Shown one piece after another: positions 44,934 through 57,708 of a stretch of DNA of 64,000 nucleotides. Both the position numbers and the translations under genes were made by a program. The stretch comes from Sordaria brevicollis (taxonomy: Eukaryota; Ascomycota; Sordariomycetes; Sordariales; Sordariaceae). Location of the stretch: positions 2,294,001 through 2,358,000 of the forward strand of contig JAUTDP010000004.1 in NCBI GenBank assembly GCA_033439795.1, in the 5' to 3' direction. The first letter of the stretch is position 1. Each line of letters begins with the position of its first letter. A model generated the notes under the pieces. It saw nothing but the letters and a program-made list of their open reading frames with translations, did no database searches and was not told the origin of the DNA.

Positions 44934-47900
44934 TTCTAGTACCTACATAAATATCGAATTAACGACCAAGATCATCGACTATACTTATATATAATCGTTT
45001 AAATTACTAGACTTCGCCGCCTCGAATACCTCTAACTTACTAAACGAGCGTACGGATTAATTAAACGCAAATCCGTCACCCTACCAGTTCGATTAACTCT
45101 ACTTATAAACGCCGATAACTAATACAAAACGCAATTCTTTAACGTTAACGCTTCGGATTATAAATTAACTAAAGAAACTATAATTAAATTCTATACCGGT
45201 TAATCCCCGCTAATATACCTATTAACTATTATAATTCTATTTAATAAATTACCCCTATAGTATTAAAATTACCGAAAACGATTTCGAGAAGGCTCGTCGA
45301 TATTAATTTAATTTTAACCCCGAAGTCTTAATAAATAGCCCCCTTAGAGAAAAATCCTACTTAATTAATTAAATATTTAAAAAATAATCCTTTACGATTT
45401 TCTTAGCCTAATAGCGTAGCCTCCCTAACGCCCCCCAAACCCCCTTTACTAAAAATTACTTTATAAAGTAATTAATCGGCGGGTAAATTATTACCCTATT
45501 CCTACAATTTATTAATTAAAACGGACCTTCTATATTAAATTACCCATTAATTCTAAATTAAACCGTTTTAAATTAACCGTTATTAAAATAATAATCGGTA
45601 TAAATAAATTAATCGTTAATACGCTAATTACGGTCCTAATTATTAAAATTAATTACCCTAAAACCTTCCCAATCTATATCCCGGATTTACGACCGAAGGT
45701 CTTCATCCTTAAACGAATTCGTAATAATATTTAAAGATAAACCGCTATTAAATATCCCCGAAGGTAATCTTTAACCGGACTTAAATTAATAGCCCCTATA
45801 TTATTTCGAATTTAAAAATAATTAAATCGGGTTTAGAGTAATAAGAACGGGAAATTATATTTACGAACCCCAATTCTTCTAAAATTAATCCTTTTTAAAC
45901 CTTTTTTATTTTAATTATTTTAACGAAAACGATTTTAACGCTAATATTCCCCAAAGAACGACGGCGGAACGCCCCCAATTAAACGTCTAATTCCTAAATT
46001 GTATTTAAAATTTTTAAAATAAAATATTTATCGAAATTCGTAAATTATTTATAGAATTAATACTAAACGAATTAACTTAATTCGAAATTTATAAATTATT
46101 TACCGAAGCCTTATTACGCGAATTTTCTTTTAAATTTCGTAGGGTATTTATAATAAACCCCAATTTACTTAACGACTTCCTTACTTCTTTTATGTACCCT
46201 ATTTCCCGGGATTAATTAAACCGTTTCTAATCGACCGTTAAAAACGAAAAAGAATTAAGTTTTAAACCGGATTTAAACTTAAATTATAATATTATACTAA
46301 TTAACGAAGAGTAAGCTGCTATAATAACCGCCGCCTTTAATTAAATTTATAAATAAATTAACCGGGATATAATGGATTTAATTACCTAAGCCTTCGCTAA
46401 ATATATTAAAGATAATCCGCCTTAATTACCCCTTTAAAATCCCCCTCCCGTTATTAATTTATAATATTCTTTAAAAGCGTTTAATATTAAATATTTTAAC
46501 CTATTATTAATTAACCTATTAAGTACTAAAATTATTATTAATAATAAAGAGATTAAATATTACGACGTTTACTCTTTTTATAACCGATTTCGAACCGTCG
46601 AAATAATTTATAGAGAAAAAGAAGTATAGAAAGTTTAAATTCAATATTTATTAAAACCGGCTTTAATATAATACTCTTATATTTTATTAAATAATAACTA
46701 GGAAATATTAATAATAGCGAAAATCGAAGAAATTTATAATAAATTTAAGAAAAAATTTAAAATAAATTATTTAAATATTATAAATTTCCTATAAAAGGTT
46801 AAATTCACTTTATACAATATCGCGGTTAATAAAGATATTATCGACTTCGTATAAACTATTATTAAATACGCTAGAATTTATAATTTCTTAGAATATTCGT
46901 AAATAATTATAATGTTCGAAGCTTTTAATAACGAAATCTAATCGGAATTAATAAAATTAAAGTTTAATATAGAATTAAATACCTTCTTTAATAATATTTA
47001 AAATAGGGAAAATATCCTAAAAAAACGAATTTAGTATTAAAAATTTAGTTCTACGCCGTTAAAAAGAGGATTTAACTTTCGAAGCGGCCGCGGCGGATAA
47101 TATAATAAATTCAAATAATTATAAAATTTAAATACCTTATTTTATAAATATACTAACCTAATTTATAACGGTTCGAATTAAAAACCGATTTACTAATCCT
47201 AAATTTATTAATCCCAATTAATAAATCGCACCGGCCAAATCCAAAACTAATTCGCATTAAAACTAGCTTACGTCCCCTTTAACGCTATAAATATAATAAA
47301 CTAACCCCGTTAATAATTAATCCTTAAAAATAAAAAATTATTAATTCTAAAAAATAAGAATAAAAATTATTATATTAACGTAAAATAAATAATAAATAAA
47401 ATAGCGCCTAAATCTACCGAATTTTATTAAGCCTATATCGAGGAGGCGATAAATATTAACGATTAATAATTAAACGAAATTAATAAAGACGTATATTACA
47501 TTAACGAATAAATTTATTACGAAGCCGACGAATCCGTAGCCGACGCGTACTATTTCGTAATTATTAAAAGAACCCCGGTATCGTTTTAATATTACTATTG
47601 CCCCGCGTCTTTTCCTAGCGGTAATAAATTATACCAATATACTACGTTATAATATAATAAAATTAAATTAACTATAAAAATATTTAAAGCTATATATACC
47701 GATAATAGGATAATTATTAATATTATTACTAATCCCTAAGCCCCCGACCACGTTTAAAACCGACGTTGCCCCTACTACGTATAAAAAAACGGCTAGCGCC
47801 CTTAATAATAAAAATTATATTAAAGAGCGTATTAAAGGAATTTATACCCGTTAAAAATTTAACGGTTAACGCAAAGCCCGATATTAGGATAAATTTCGGC

Positions 47901-48839
47901 TTCCGAATTTAAATTTACCTAAAATTTTAAATTACGCCGAATTTATTTAAATTAAAAATAAAATATAATGTATATACGGATATAAGATATTCACAATTAT
48001 TAATAAATTGACGTTGGATTTAGGAAGTTTATTTTAATTTACTTATTCGAAAACGGGCGATACTATTTTCGATTCGTAAAATCGGTATTAATCGCTACTA
48101 ATTATAAAACTATATTATTTTATTAATATATTTTTAGAAATTTGATTTAAAGAGTTTAAACCGCCGAATAATAACGTATTTCGAGTGTAAAATCGCTTTT
48201 ATAAACGATTTAACCGCCTATTTCTTATTCGGTATAAATATTTTAAAATTAAAAGGCGTTAATATTTATATATTAAAACGTTACGCCGAAATTACGTTTT
48301 ATTAAATCCAAATCCCTATATAAATAAAAATAAATAATAAATTCAATGTTAATATTAAAACCTCGGCCCCCCTACGTATTCCGCTAAAATCTTCCGCGGT
48401 TTTAATTATTAATTACGCAAACGTCGACGATTAGTAAAACTACATTTTTGAACTAGTAACTCGATTAAAAAATTTTAATATATATATACTATTAACGAGT
48501 AATAACTTCAATTCTATTACTATTTATAATCCTTACCTACATTATATTAAAATTTATAAAGATTAATAAATCGGTTATTTAATATCTATTAATTTAAATT
48601 ATTTTGCGGCGGAGATTAACGACGAAAATAGAAGGGAGGCAACGGCCTTCGCCTATTATTCTTTAAAAAAATATATACCGGACTTAATTAAAATTATTAA
48701 TCCTAAAATTTATACTTTACGAAACGGAATCCGTATATACAACTTAAGCCCAAAAATAATTAAATTTATAACGGAATTATTTAACGAATTTAAAAATATT
48801 TTCGAAGATAAGGGATTTATCGATATCCTAAAAAATTAA

Positions 48840-49140
48840 TAAATACGTATTAATTTCAAATTGGACTAATATATTAAAATCCCTAAGTACGTACGAATTT
48901 ACCCCTTCGGCCTACTAATTAAAGAAGTTGTCTAAAAGTAAATTAAATAATTCGAACGTAATAGAAAAATAATACGAATTAAATATTAAATTTTATTTTC
49001 TTTCCTAATTTTCGTTATATAAAAAATAATACTTAATAAAACGAAGAAAAATAAAATAATCGTTAATATCCGGGCCTTTAATAAGAATATTATTCTTAAT
49101 ACCTACCCTATAAAAATATAAGAGGAAATTATCGTTAATA
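48840..49140 (+). pseudogene. Reverse-transcriptase remnant in the RIPed element
   Basis: A plus-strand frame interrupted by stops still reads like the start of a Ty3/Gypsy RT: PFGLLIKEVV at about 48910, later KKNKIIVNIRAFNKNIILNT and YPIKI, which align with the conserved block that in intact elements covers the VDYRALNK-type motif followed by RYPLP. Every codon has been pushed toward A/T. The rest of pol (RNase H, integrase) lies downstream to about 51700 but is too degraded to delimit by eye. Confidence 0.65.
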
Positions 49141-51759
49141 TCGCGGTTAAAAATGCGAACTTTATTACTATTATAAACGCTATAATATTTTATTACTAAT
49201 AACGGATATATCCCAAATTAAAATAGGCCTTTATAATTATTACTATTTAAAGCTAATTTATATTTAATTACGCTATAATAAATTATAAAAATTCTAATAT
49301 ATACGTATAACGGTAAATAGACTTTATATTAGCCGATATTAACGCCGCCGAAATTTATTATAATAATATTATTATTAATTCCCTTACTTTCGAATAATAC
49401 GTAAATAATTTATAACGTATCCTTTAACGCTTATATAATAAAAATATTTCTATCGGATTATTAAAAACGCTAATAACCTTTCTTAACGCCATCGTTTTAA
49501 GAAAATTAATTAACGGCTTCGAAATATCGATAATATAAAAGAAATTCGTTATAATATCTAATATTATTTTCCCCGCGACTCTAGCGCAATTGGACTACTT
49601 TATTAATTTAACGACTTATTTAAGAGAAAACGTTCTACTCTACGGTATATTTATCGATTTATTAAAATAGAAAAAAACCGTTATATTTTATTAATATAAT
49701 TATAAAAATAAAAAACGGAAAATATAATCGGGTGTAATTACGTTCGTAGAGCCGATAAACCTTAAAATCGAATTATTTAACGCTATTAAAAAATTATTAA
49801 TTAAAAATACAACTCTATATATATTCGTACTTATTAGACCGCTTTTTATTAACTTTAATATATTAATATACGGAATTAGAATTTAAATTTATTACATCCG
49901 TAACGAAGATATAAATACCCTGCGAAACCCCAAAACCAATAATATTACAACCTACCCGCCCCGTAAAATAATATAAAATATAACCTTCCTATCTAAAATT
50001 TTAACCTTAATAAAAAAACGGTATTAATTAATTAAAATAAAAGTATTAAAATTAATTTAGATTTTAACGAAGTGTTGTAAATAGATTAATACTATAAAAA
50101 TTCCGCCGGTTATAATATATATAAATTATAAAACTATTATTAACTTCGTCTAATAAAATACCGATATCGTTAATTCTACTTCGTTAAATATTTCGAATAA
50201 AAAGTTCCTACGAGCGATAAAATTCGCTAATACCTTCGAAAATAATATTAATATTATTTATAAATTAAATAAACTTTATATTATCCTTAACGCCTTATTT
50301 AAATTCTTACGCGTAAATAACCTACTATTTAGCGAAATTATAATAAAAGGAGGATTTAACCGCTTCTTTAATAATTATAACGAATAATAAATAGTATATT
50401 AAATTTTCTATTAAAACGGCGCCTATAACCCCGAAGCCGTAATAACCCCGGAACGAAAATTAAGTATAATCCTAATATAAATAGACCTTAATTTCAAATA
50501 AAAGATTATTAATAGTTATAAATCCAATTCGTTCTAAAAACACCTAACCCAAACTTTAACGGCTAATTAACTACTAAGAAAAAACGCCGCTTTATTACTA
50601 TTTAAATAGTAAAACGGGCTTTTATAGAAAATTTAAAACGGAGATAAACGTTTCTATATCCTATATATATATTATTCCGAAATTTTCGAAACTATTTATA
50701 AGAGAAACTATTTCGGGCTAAACGGCTTAACCCTATATATTAATTAATTCTATATATTACGTAATATATAAGAACTAAAATATTATTTCGCCGAATATTT
50801 AAATTATTAAATCTTTAATAAAAAATAGTATAAACTATATAGTAATATATAATTAATTTTCGGCCCACCGTACTTATACTATACTATTAATATCGATTTT
50901 ATTTTCGGATTATTAATAACCTACGACGGACGGGACGCTATTATAATAATAATTAACCGATTTATAAAATAAATTTTACTAATCCCCAATAAAATTATTT
51001 TTAACGCAAAAAATTAAATAAATACACTATATACCGCCCTACTATTATATAATTAAAAGACGCCGAAAACTATTATTTTAAATTAAAATCCCAAATTTTT
51101 ATCCAAATTCTAAACATAATATTAAGAATAATTAGGAATTAAATTCCTATATTCAACGGTATATTATCCCCAAACCGATAACGCTATTAAATAATTAATT
51201 TAAACGATTTAAAGCGCACTTTAATATTATATTAATTATCTTAACGAATTTAACGGCTAATTTAACGTAATCCCGCGATTTCAATTCGAATATAATAACG
51301 CTAAATTAAACGCTACTAACCTTAATCCTAACAAAACTGCCCTAAATTTTACGCTAAATTATATACTTAAATTTATTAATAATAAAAAGGCTATACCGGG
51401 CGTCGAATTCCTAAATTAATAAATTTCAATCCAAAATAATATTAAAATAATAGCTATAAATACTAAATATTATTATAATAAACGGCGTTAACTAAAATTC
51501 TTTAATAAAAGCGACCGAATTTTCTTATAGTTTTATAAAAACTATATAATCCCTAAAACCGCCGAATTAAAGAAATTTAGGCTATAATATACTAATCCGC
51601 TACGAATCGTTAACCGAATAAGTAAATTCGCTTATAAATTAAATATCTTATCAAATTAGAAAATTTATAATATAATATCCATAAATTACCTAAAGCCGGC
51701 CTTATTTAACGTATACGGATATTAATTATTACTAACGGGTCTAATCGTAATCGAAGGCT

Positions 51760-51930
51760 ACAAATAAATAATAAAATAAGAAAAGGTAAATAAATATCTA
51801 ATAAATTACGAAGGGTTGAGCGCCGAATACGAATATTGGAGGAATCTAAAGTAATTAGGGAACGACGCCGTAACGCTTTTAAAAGAATTTAAAAACAAAA
51901 AACGAAAAGTTATAAAATATTAATATAATA
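51760..51930 (+). pseudogene. Chromodomain remnant at the 3' end of pol
   Basis: The plus-strand frame reads KVNKYLINYEGLSAEYEYW, then RNLK, a stop, LGNDAVTLLKEF. This matches the chromodomain fold of chromoviral integrases (Tyr/Trp cage, ...YLVKWxGY...TWE...), with the expected Trp replaced by A/T-type codons in several places. It ends about 50 bp before the purine tract and right LTR, the normal position. Confidence 0.7.
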
Positions 51931-51980
51931 TAAATAAATTATATTTACGAGGGCGCATCGCATTTCTTAAGGGGGTAGAT

Positions 51981-52196
51981 TGTAAACGCTAGGAAGGAGG
52001 TACGTACCCTATATACCTAACTAAATTAGGCATTAATTTAATAAGTACGGTAGGTTTAAACCCGATACGGCAGGCGTAGGCCTAGCCGGTCGGTTTATTA
52101 TATTTAATCAAACTCCGCCCTCCACAATATTTAGAGGGCCATCTTCTACCAATATACATTCAATACTAGTACCTTTATTGTACGCGTGCCCTGTCA
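51981..52196 (+). repeat. Right LTR of the RIPed retrotransposon
   Basis: 216 bp, TGTAAACGC... to ...CCCTGTCA. By hand alignment it differs from the left LTR at 34 sites, all transitions. Its inner 80 bases carry the A/T state at all 19 differences; its outer part is less mutated than the left copy. Confidence 0.93.
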
Positions 52197-52201
52197 ATCA
52201 C

Positions 52202-54227
52202 TCGCTTGTTCGTCGCTATGAGTGCTCAACAAGCCGATTGGATTTCCCAACATCCCCACCAATAAATACCACCAGAAACACACGGCCATCTGCATCTCGA
52301 CGGCTCGACGCACCCTCTTGCAGCAAGCGGAGAGAGACAAGGCCCTCCACGGCTGCAATGTGAGCCATTGCCATACAATGTTCCACACGCAGTGACACTC
52401 TTTGACGTCTGCTACTGAATGCAGACTTGAGAGAGAGTGCTTGCGTTGGTGCCTTGTTGTGGTGTTTCACAATCCCAATCAAGTCGACACAAGACCCTGA
52501 TGAGGCATCGTTGTGGCAGACAAGACAACATGACTGATAAAGGCCAATCTCGTTTGCTCGTTGCTGGATTTATCACTTGATGGGAGGGAACAAAAGGGAA
52601 TGGCTTCACGTCAGAGACTCCATGGCAAGACTGGCCACATCTGAGCTGTGGTGATACAGGCTCCCAACTGTCACCCGTCATGCCGTTCAGGAACCCGTCG
52701 ACCCGTCAATCTGGGGTAGCCAAGACTCATCTACACCACCAAAAACCACCAGGCTCACCAACGATCACCACGCAAGAGGCGGCCCCAATGATTCACACTG
52801 GGATGCTACAAACGGCTTGCCTCATGTTGAATCAAGCTCCATTCCGTACTGGTAAACTGGCATTTGTGAGACAGACAGACAAGCCGCAGATAACGGATCT
52901 CATCCGCCAGGGGAAGATGGAAGGGACAAGAAGGCTGAGGAGCGGTCGGTGATGGTGATTCCGCTCTCTTGCCTACATATAAATCAAAATAACCGGAGGG
53001 CTGGCCGTTCCGTGATCTGACAATGCCGGCACTTCAACGGTGAAGAAAGGACCCCCGTATCTTGAGCGGACGGGTCCCTGGCGGGGAAAGAAGGAGCGGT
53101 GAACGACTCAAAAAATCCCCAATGATCGGAATCGGCCCTCTCAGGTCTTGGCACTACTAGTATCGCTTCAACCGCCATCGCTAGAGGTATTCTTTCTTCA
53201 AGCTCTGAATACTGAACCCCTTTTTTTTTCTTCTCTCCAGGGGCGGTGACAAGAGAGACACTTGTTGTCCGGCCGGTGAACCACATCGCCAGTTTCATGA
53301 AGCCACCCGACTTGTCGCAAGTCCATCAGATCATCGTCGTAGCTTGAACACTAACCCACCAGGCTCTTCCTCACTGCGTTGTATATCAAAAAAGAGAAGC
53401 GGGTGAGCTGGTGAATATCGCCAGTCAACAAAGCCCAATGTGGTTCACGGCATCGAGGGGTAATGCAGTCAAGAGGCACATGCTGGTTCCCAAAAGAACA
53501 TCAACAACAACAACACCCCAGTGGATGAGGGGATTCCAGACTTGATATGTTTTCTGCACTCAGAACCAGGAAGGACAGGTCTCTCGAGGTCGTCAGCGTT
53601 CCAGATGGCTCATGGTTATCCAATGATGGGCCTGTCTTGGGGCGTCTTGGTGTTGCCCACGCATCGAGACCCCGAGTCGCAGATGCAGCTCTCCCCTTTG
53701 CCCCACCAGCTTTAACAGCTGTGGCCAAAGAGAATGAACAAGAGATGCTGCCAGACCTGCCAGTGAGGCCCTCTTCCATTCAGATTGTCCAGTGCTGAGT
53801 GCTACGCACTCACAGTTCCATCTGGCTGTCGCTTTTTGTCACTCCGGCTTCAGTTGACTGACTGTTTGGCTGTGCTCAGCCCCCTCTGACTGAGTGGTTC
53901 CTGGCGACTCCGGAGTGGACGACGGTGGACGTGGGTGGACAATCTGGAACTGTGTGGGTGTCGATTGGGTGTGCACAGTGCTCCCGTCCAGCGCTCCAAA
54001 TAAATAAGCTCCGGCCTTTGTTCGTCACCCCTCCAAAACCTTCCCATCAGATCGGCGTTCCGTAAATACTATCATAGCTTCTCTTCTCCTTCTTTTCTTT
54101 CTTGACCACACTTTTGATCGCAACTTTATATCACTTCATACGCACACGAGTCTTTTCTCAGATCTCACCCACACCCCGACTACTATCATCTCTACCCTTA
54201 ATCAACAAACCACCACAGTAATTCACA
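52202..54227. promoter_or_regulatory. Intergenic and upstream region of RhoGDI
   Basis: 2 kb between the retrotransposon and RhoGDI. Short open frames (52680-52952 +, 52984-53298 -, 53501-53798) show no domains. The final 200 bases are C/T-rich with a run of cytosine-rich leader sequence. A T10 tract is at 53220-53229. Base composition is normal, so RIP does not visibly spread into it. Confidence 0.45.
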
Positions 54228-55525
54228 ATGGCCGGCGGACATGACGAGGATCTGATGCCCGAGGACAACTCGGGCTACAAGCTCTCCCAGCCCAAGCAGT
54301 CCTTGGCTGAGTACCAGAAGATGGGTATGTTTTGACCTCTTGTCTTCACTTTTTGTTTTGATTTTTTTCAGCATCATCTGCAATCTTTCTTCGCATGCAT
54401 CTTTCTCTGCGGTATCTTGCGGATCTTGGGACACTTTTGGAAAAAGGGGAACCGCGGGTTGCGGTGACGACATGATGGTTTTACCCCTTTCACCGCCAAC
54501 CCTCACGACGAAAAAGATTATGGCGACGCCTTTACAACATCACGACATTTGCCAGAAAGTTGAAATTCTACGACCAACATGGACTTTTATCAGTTTTCCT
54601 ATGGCCTACCACCTCCGGCTTGCTTGACCGCCATGTCAAAGGAAGCACGAAGCTCGTTGTAGCAACGACCCCAACAGGGCATGCCCCTGATTTGGAGATG
54701 AGGGGAAGATTGAGAGCTATCATCGCGAGCTGCGAGCTCGCCAACACCCGGACCAAACGCCAACGGCGCCATCATTCACGACGCTCAATTGCATCCCAAC
54801 TATATAGACGGACCAAACAAAACACATACCATCATCATGTGAAACCATGACTAACCCACCCCCTCCCTCTCCTCACAGACGAAAACGACGAATCCCTCAA
54901 GCGCTACAAGGAATCCCTCGGCCTGGGCGGCGGCAACGACCTCTCGGACCCCAACGACCCTCGCGTGTGCATCATCCACTCGCTCTCCATGGAATCCCCA
55001 GGTCGCGACCCTGTGGTGATCGACCTCTCCACCCCGGGCTCTCTCGAGGAGCTCAAGAAGAAGCCCTTCACCATCAAGGAAGGAGCCAAGTTCACCATGA
55101 AGGCGCAGTTCAAAGTCCAGCACGAGATTCTGAGCGGTCTGCATTACGTCCAGACGGTCAAGCGCGGCAAGATCAGGATTCCCGGTGGCAAGACGAGCGA
55201 GATGATTGGTTCTTATGCGCCCAACACGGATAAGAATCCCATGTATACCAAGACCTGTAGGTTTTCCCTGCTCTACCCCTACCGACCCTTACTCTCCTGC
55301 TTGATTTGGAGCCGGGGCTTGAGCCCCCCTCTTCGTGGAGTTGGGCAGTGGTTATGGAAGACTGAGAGCTAACTGGGATGTGATGGATGAATAGTCGCCG
55401 AGGAGGAAGCCCCCTCCGGTATGCTCGCCCGCGGCAACTACAACGCCGTCTCCCGCTTCGTCGACGATGATGGCAAGACCCATCTCGAGTTCGAGTGGAG
55501 CTTCGACATTGCCAAGGACTGGTAA
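54228..55525 (+). CDS. rdi-1: Rho GDP-dissociation inhibitor (RhoGDI)
   Basis: Cytosolic chaperone that extracts prenylated Rho/Rac/Cdc42 GTPases from membranes and keeps them GDP-bound; in filamentous fungi it influences polarity. Exons 54228-54324, 54879-55256 and 55395-55525 (201 residues, the family's usual length). The N-terminal regulatory arm is MAGGHDEDLMPEDNSGYKLS then QPKQSLAEYQKMDENDESLK. The immunoglobulin-like domain follows with DPRVCIIHSLSMESPGRDP, KEGAKFTMKAQFKVQHEI, LSGLHYVQTVKRGKIRI, MIGSYAPNTDKNPMYTKT and the end HLEFEWSFDIAKDW. Intron 1 (554 nt) is the longest in the window; donor GTATGT, branch CTAACC, acceptor CACAG. Intron 2 uses GTAGGT and GAATAG. The symbol follows the yeast RDI1 name. 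Confidence 0.96.
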
Positions 55526-56404
55526 ACGAACTTCGCTTCTTTCACTCCGATCGGTCGTGATCATCGATCATCCTTGTCTTGTCCCTCCTCTCCTTCGATC
55601 CAGCCGGTTTAACCGGTCAGCTGCTGAGGATACATGCGCATACACTTCGCTGTTGGTACAATGTGATGGGAGGTGAGAAGGGATTAAATGCGATGCGCCA
55701 TCGCGGACGAGAGCGAGCTGGAAAGATTGCTCAAAGACGGGAATCACCGCCGAGGAGTAGAGACGATGCACATAAACCGTCCTCTCTTAGAGACGGACTA
55801 CAACTACCGAAACACAACAAGGGGGAAAGCGACGTCAGTTTCACCTTGTTTTACATCTGGATGGGAATGGGGAAGGGAACTAGGCGCAAGCGAATGGGAC
55901 TGAATAGGGGCCACGGGTTGGTTGGCTGTGGTCACCGCATAAGCAACCCCCTTTCTGGGCAGGAGGAAAGGGCGGGAAGGGAGAGCAGAAAACTTCCTTT
56001 TACTATCATACACAACATATCTATATCTTAGTAGTATAACGACACATCACTCTCACGCATATCTACGGTGTTCAGGAGGTTTCCGTGCCTTAACCGGTAC
56101 CATGATTATCGCATCCGTGAGGAATTAACTCGCTAAGCAACGGTTCCCAGTTGCCATCTATCGTGATTTCTGTCCAAAAACTGACCGTCGAGTGACATTT
56201 CATGCAACGCCTGCTTGTAATGATCTATGACAGTGTGTGTCCACCAACGTGGATATATGCATTGTAGGTATTCGCAACATCTGAATGCGCAACAAGGTTC
56301 AAAACAACACCAACCCGCAGCGCTTATGCCGTTGCCCCTGCTAATCCCATCCGCTCTTGTGGCGGACTAGGATGCAACGGGTCCTCCCAGCTCTCGCCGA
56401 CTGA
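55526..56404. other. Intergenic region between convergent RhoGDI and PPG1 genes
   Basis: 880 bp shared by two 3' ends. The open frame at 55579-56031 has no domain. AT-rich tracts near 56010-56030 could mark a 3' end. No RNA gene or repeat seen. Confidence 0.45.
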
Positions 56405-57708
56405 CTATAAAAAGTAATCAGGCAACGCCCCTCCCTCGGCCGACTTTTCCTGATTCATTTGTTGTTCCTTGAGGGCGTCGTCGTTCTCGGGCGCGGCCGC
56501 AAACACGTTGAAGAAGCGCTCTCCGGTATCGCTGACCTCCAAGACGCTAGCCATGTTTCCGCACCGGTAGCAGTAGTTGGGCGCACTCCATACCGTGCTC
56601 AGCCGATCGTCGTATAGCACCTGGTATCCTTCCTGACAAAGCTGGTGCGCGCGCAGAATATGGTTCATGTTGTTCACCGCCAGGAACTTCTTGACCACCT
56701 GCGCGCCAAACGTGTAGCCGGCGCCGCGGGGCGATAAACTGAACTCGTCGCGGTCGGGATCGGGGTCGGACCATACTAGGTCGGCCATGGGGCCTTCGTG
56801 GGGGATTTCGCGGAAGCGGTCGATTACTTTGATTTGGTCGATGGAGTGGATGGATGGGGAGAGACCTGTAGCCAGAAAGGGCTGGTTAGCGACCGTCTTG
56901 TGTGTGATTTCCCGGCGCCCAGAAAGAAAAGGGGACCAACTAACCTCCATGCACGCAAAATATCTGGTCGTTAATAACCACACTTAATGTGAGGAAGTCG
57001 AACATGTCGGTAAAGTAGTGCCAGACATTGGCATTGCCGTACTTGCGCGAGCATTCGGTATAAAAGCCGTAAGACTGTGTCACGCCGCGGGACTCGTGGT
57101 TTCCTCGGATCAAATGGACGCGGTTGGGGTATCTCAGTTTCAAACAGACAAGAAGAGAAATCGTTTCAACGCTGAACATGCCTCGGTCGACATAGTCGCC
57201 TGTTGGTTTGGTTCTCCCAAGGTTAGCTTCCACCATTACACCACACACCACCAAGAGAACACCACCCACCTAGGAACAAATAATTTGTGTCCGGACACCG
57301 GCCGCCGATTTTGAATATTTCGAGCAGATCGTAGAACTGGCCATGGATGTCACCCACGACGGTGACGGGGGCGCGAACGTGCACGACATTGCTCTCGCGC
57401 ATAAGCAGCTCTTTTGTTTTGGCGCATATCGCTTCGATAACCGATTCGGCCAGCAGTTCCTTGTTGTAGAGACGCTCGATGCACGCGTCGAGGTCGACCG
57501 AAACTGTCCCGGGACGTCACATGTCAGTGGCTGCTATGGTTGATTTGTAGTTCAAGGTGGTTGTCGCTGTCTTTCTTTTCCCCCATAGGAGGCGGGGCGC
57601 GGGAAGGGTAATAAGGTAGGAGGGGCATGGCCCTGTCTGGTGTCCTCGAATGTGGCGGCGCAAAGGGTCGGGCACAATATGGACCAACTTACGGGGAAGG
57701 CCAGGCAT
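56405..57708 (-). CDS. PPG1: PP2A-like serine/threonine protein phosphatase Ppg1, catalytic subunit
   Basis: Metallophosphatase of the PPP family. Exons on the minus strand 57708-57693, 57503-57270, 57199-56945 and 56865-56405 (321 residues). Exon 1 is only 16 nt, giving MPGLP; splicing yields [20 protein letters not shown]. The metal-binding motifs [21 protein letters not shown] and FCVHGGLSPS are intact, as are [46 protein letters not shown] and [19 protein letters not shown]. The C-terminus is PDYFL, the methylated Leu end of PP2A-type enzymes. [29 protein letters not shown] and IDRFREIPH match yeast Ppg1 better than PP4 or Sit4/PP6. In yeasts Ppg1 works with Far/STRIPAK proteins; that link here is inferred. 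Confidence 0.93.

Larger units (their letters stand above)
44718..52196 (+). mobile_element. RIP-degenerated Gypsy/chromovirus-type LTR retrotransposon
   Basis: A complete but dead element of 7,479 bp. Two 216-bp LTRs begin TGT and end TCA and are flanked by the direct 5-bp duplication ATCAC (44713-44717 and 52197-52201). A purine tract AAGGGGGTAGA (51969-51979) abuts the right LTR. The 7,047-bp interior is very AT-rich, TA-dense and nearly free of CA and TG dinucleotides, with stops in all frames, the mark of repeat-induced point mutation. On the plus strand, reverse-transcriptase-like and chromodomain-like remnants survive in Gypsy order (pol then a C-terminal chromodomain). This places it among the chromoviruses. 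It lies between the Bqt4-like gene and RhoGDI. Confidence 0.93.

Noticed and set aside
44934..51980. AT-rich block as a possible centromere fragment or mitochondrial insertion
   Set aside because: The flanking 216-bp LTRs, 5-bp duplication and RT/chromodomain remnants explain it as a single RIPed retroelement.
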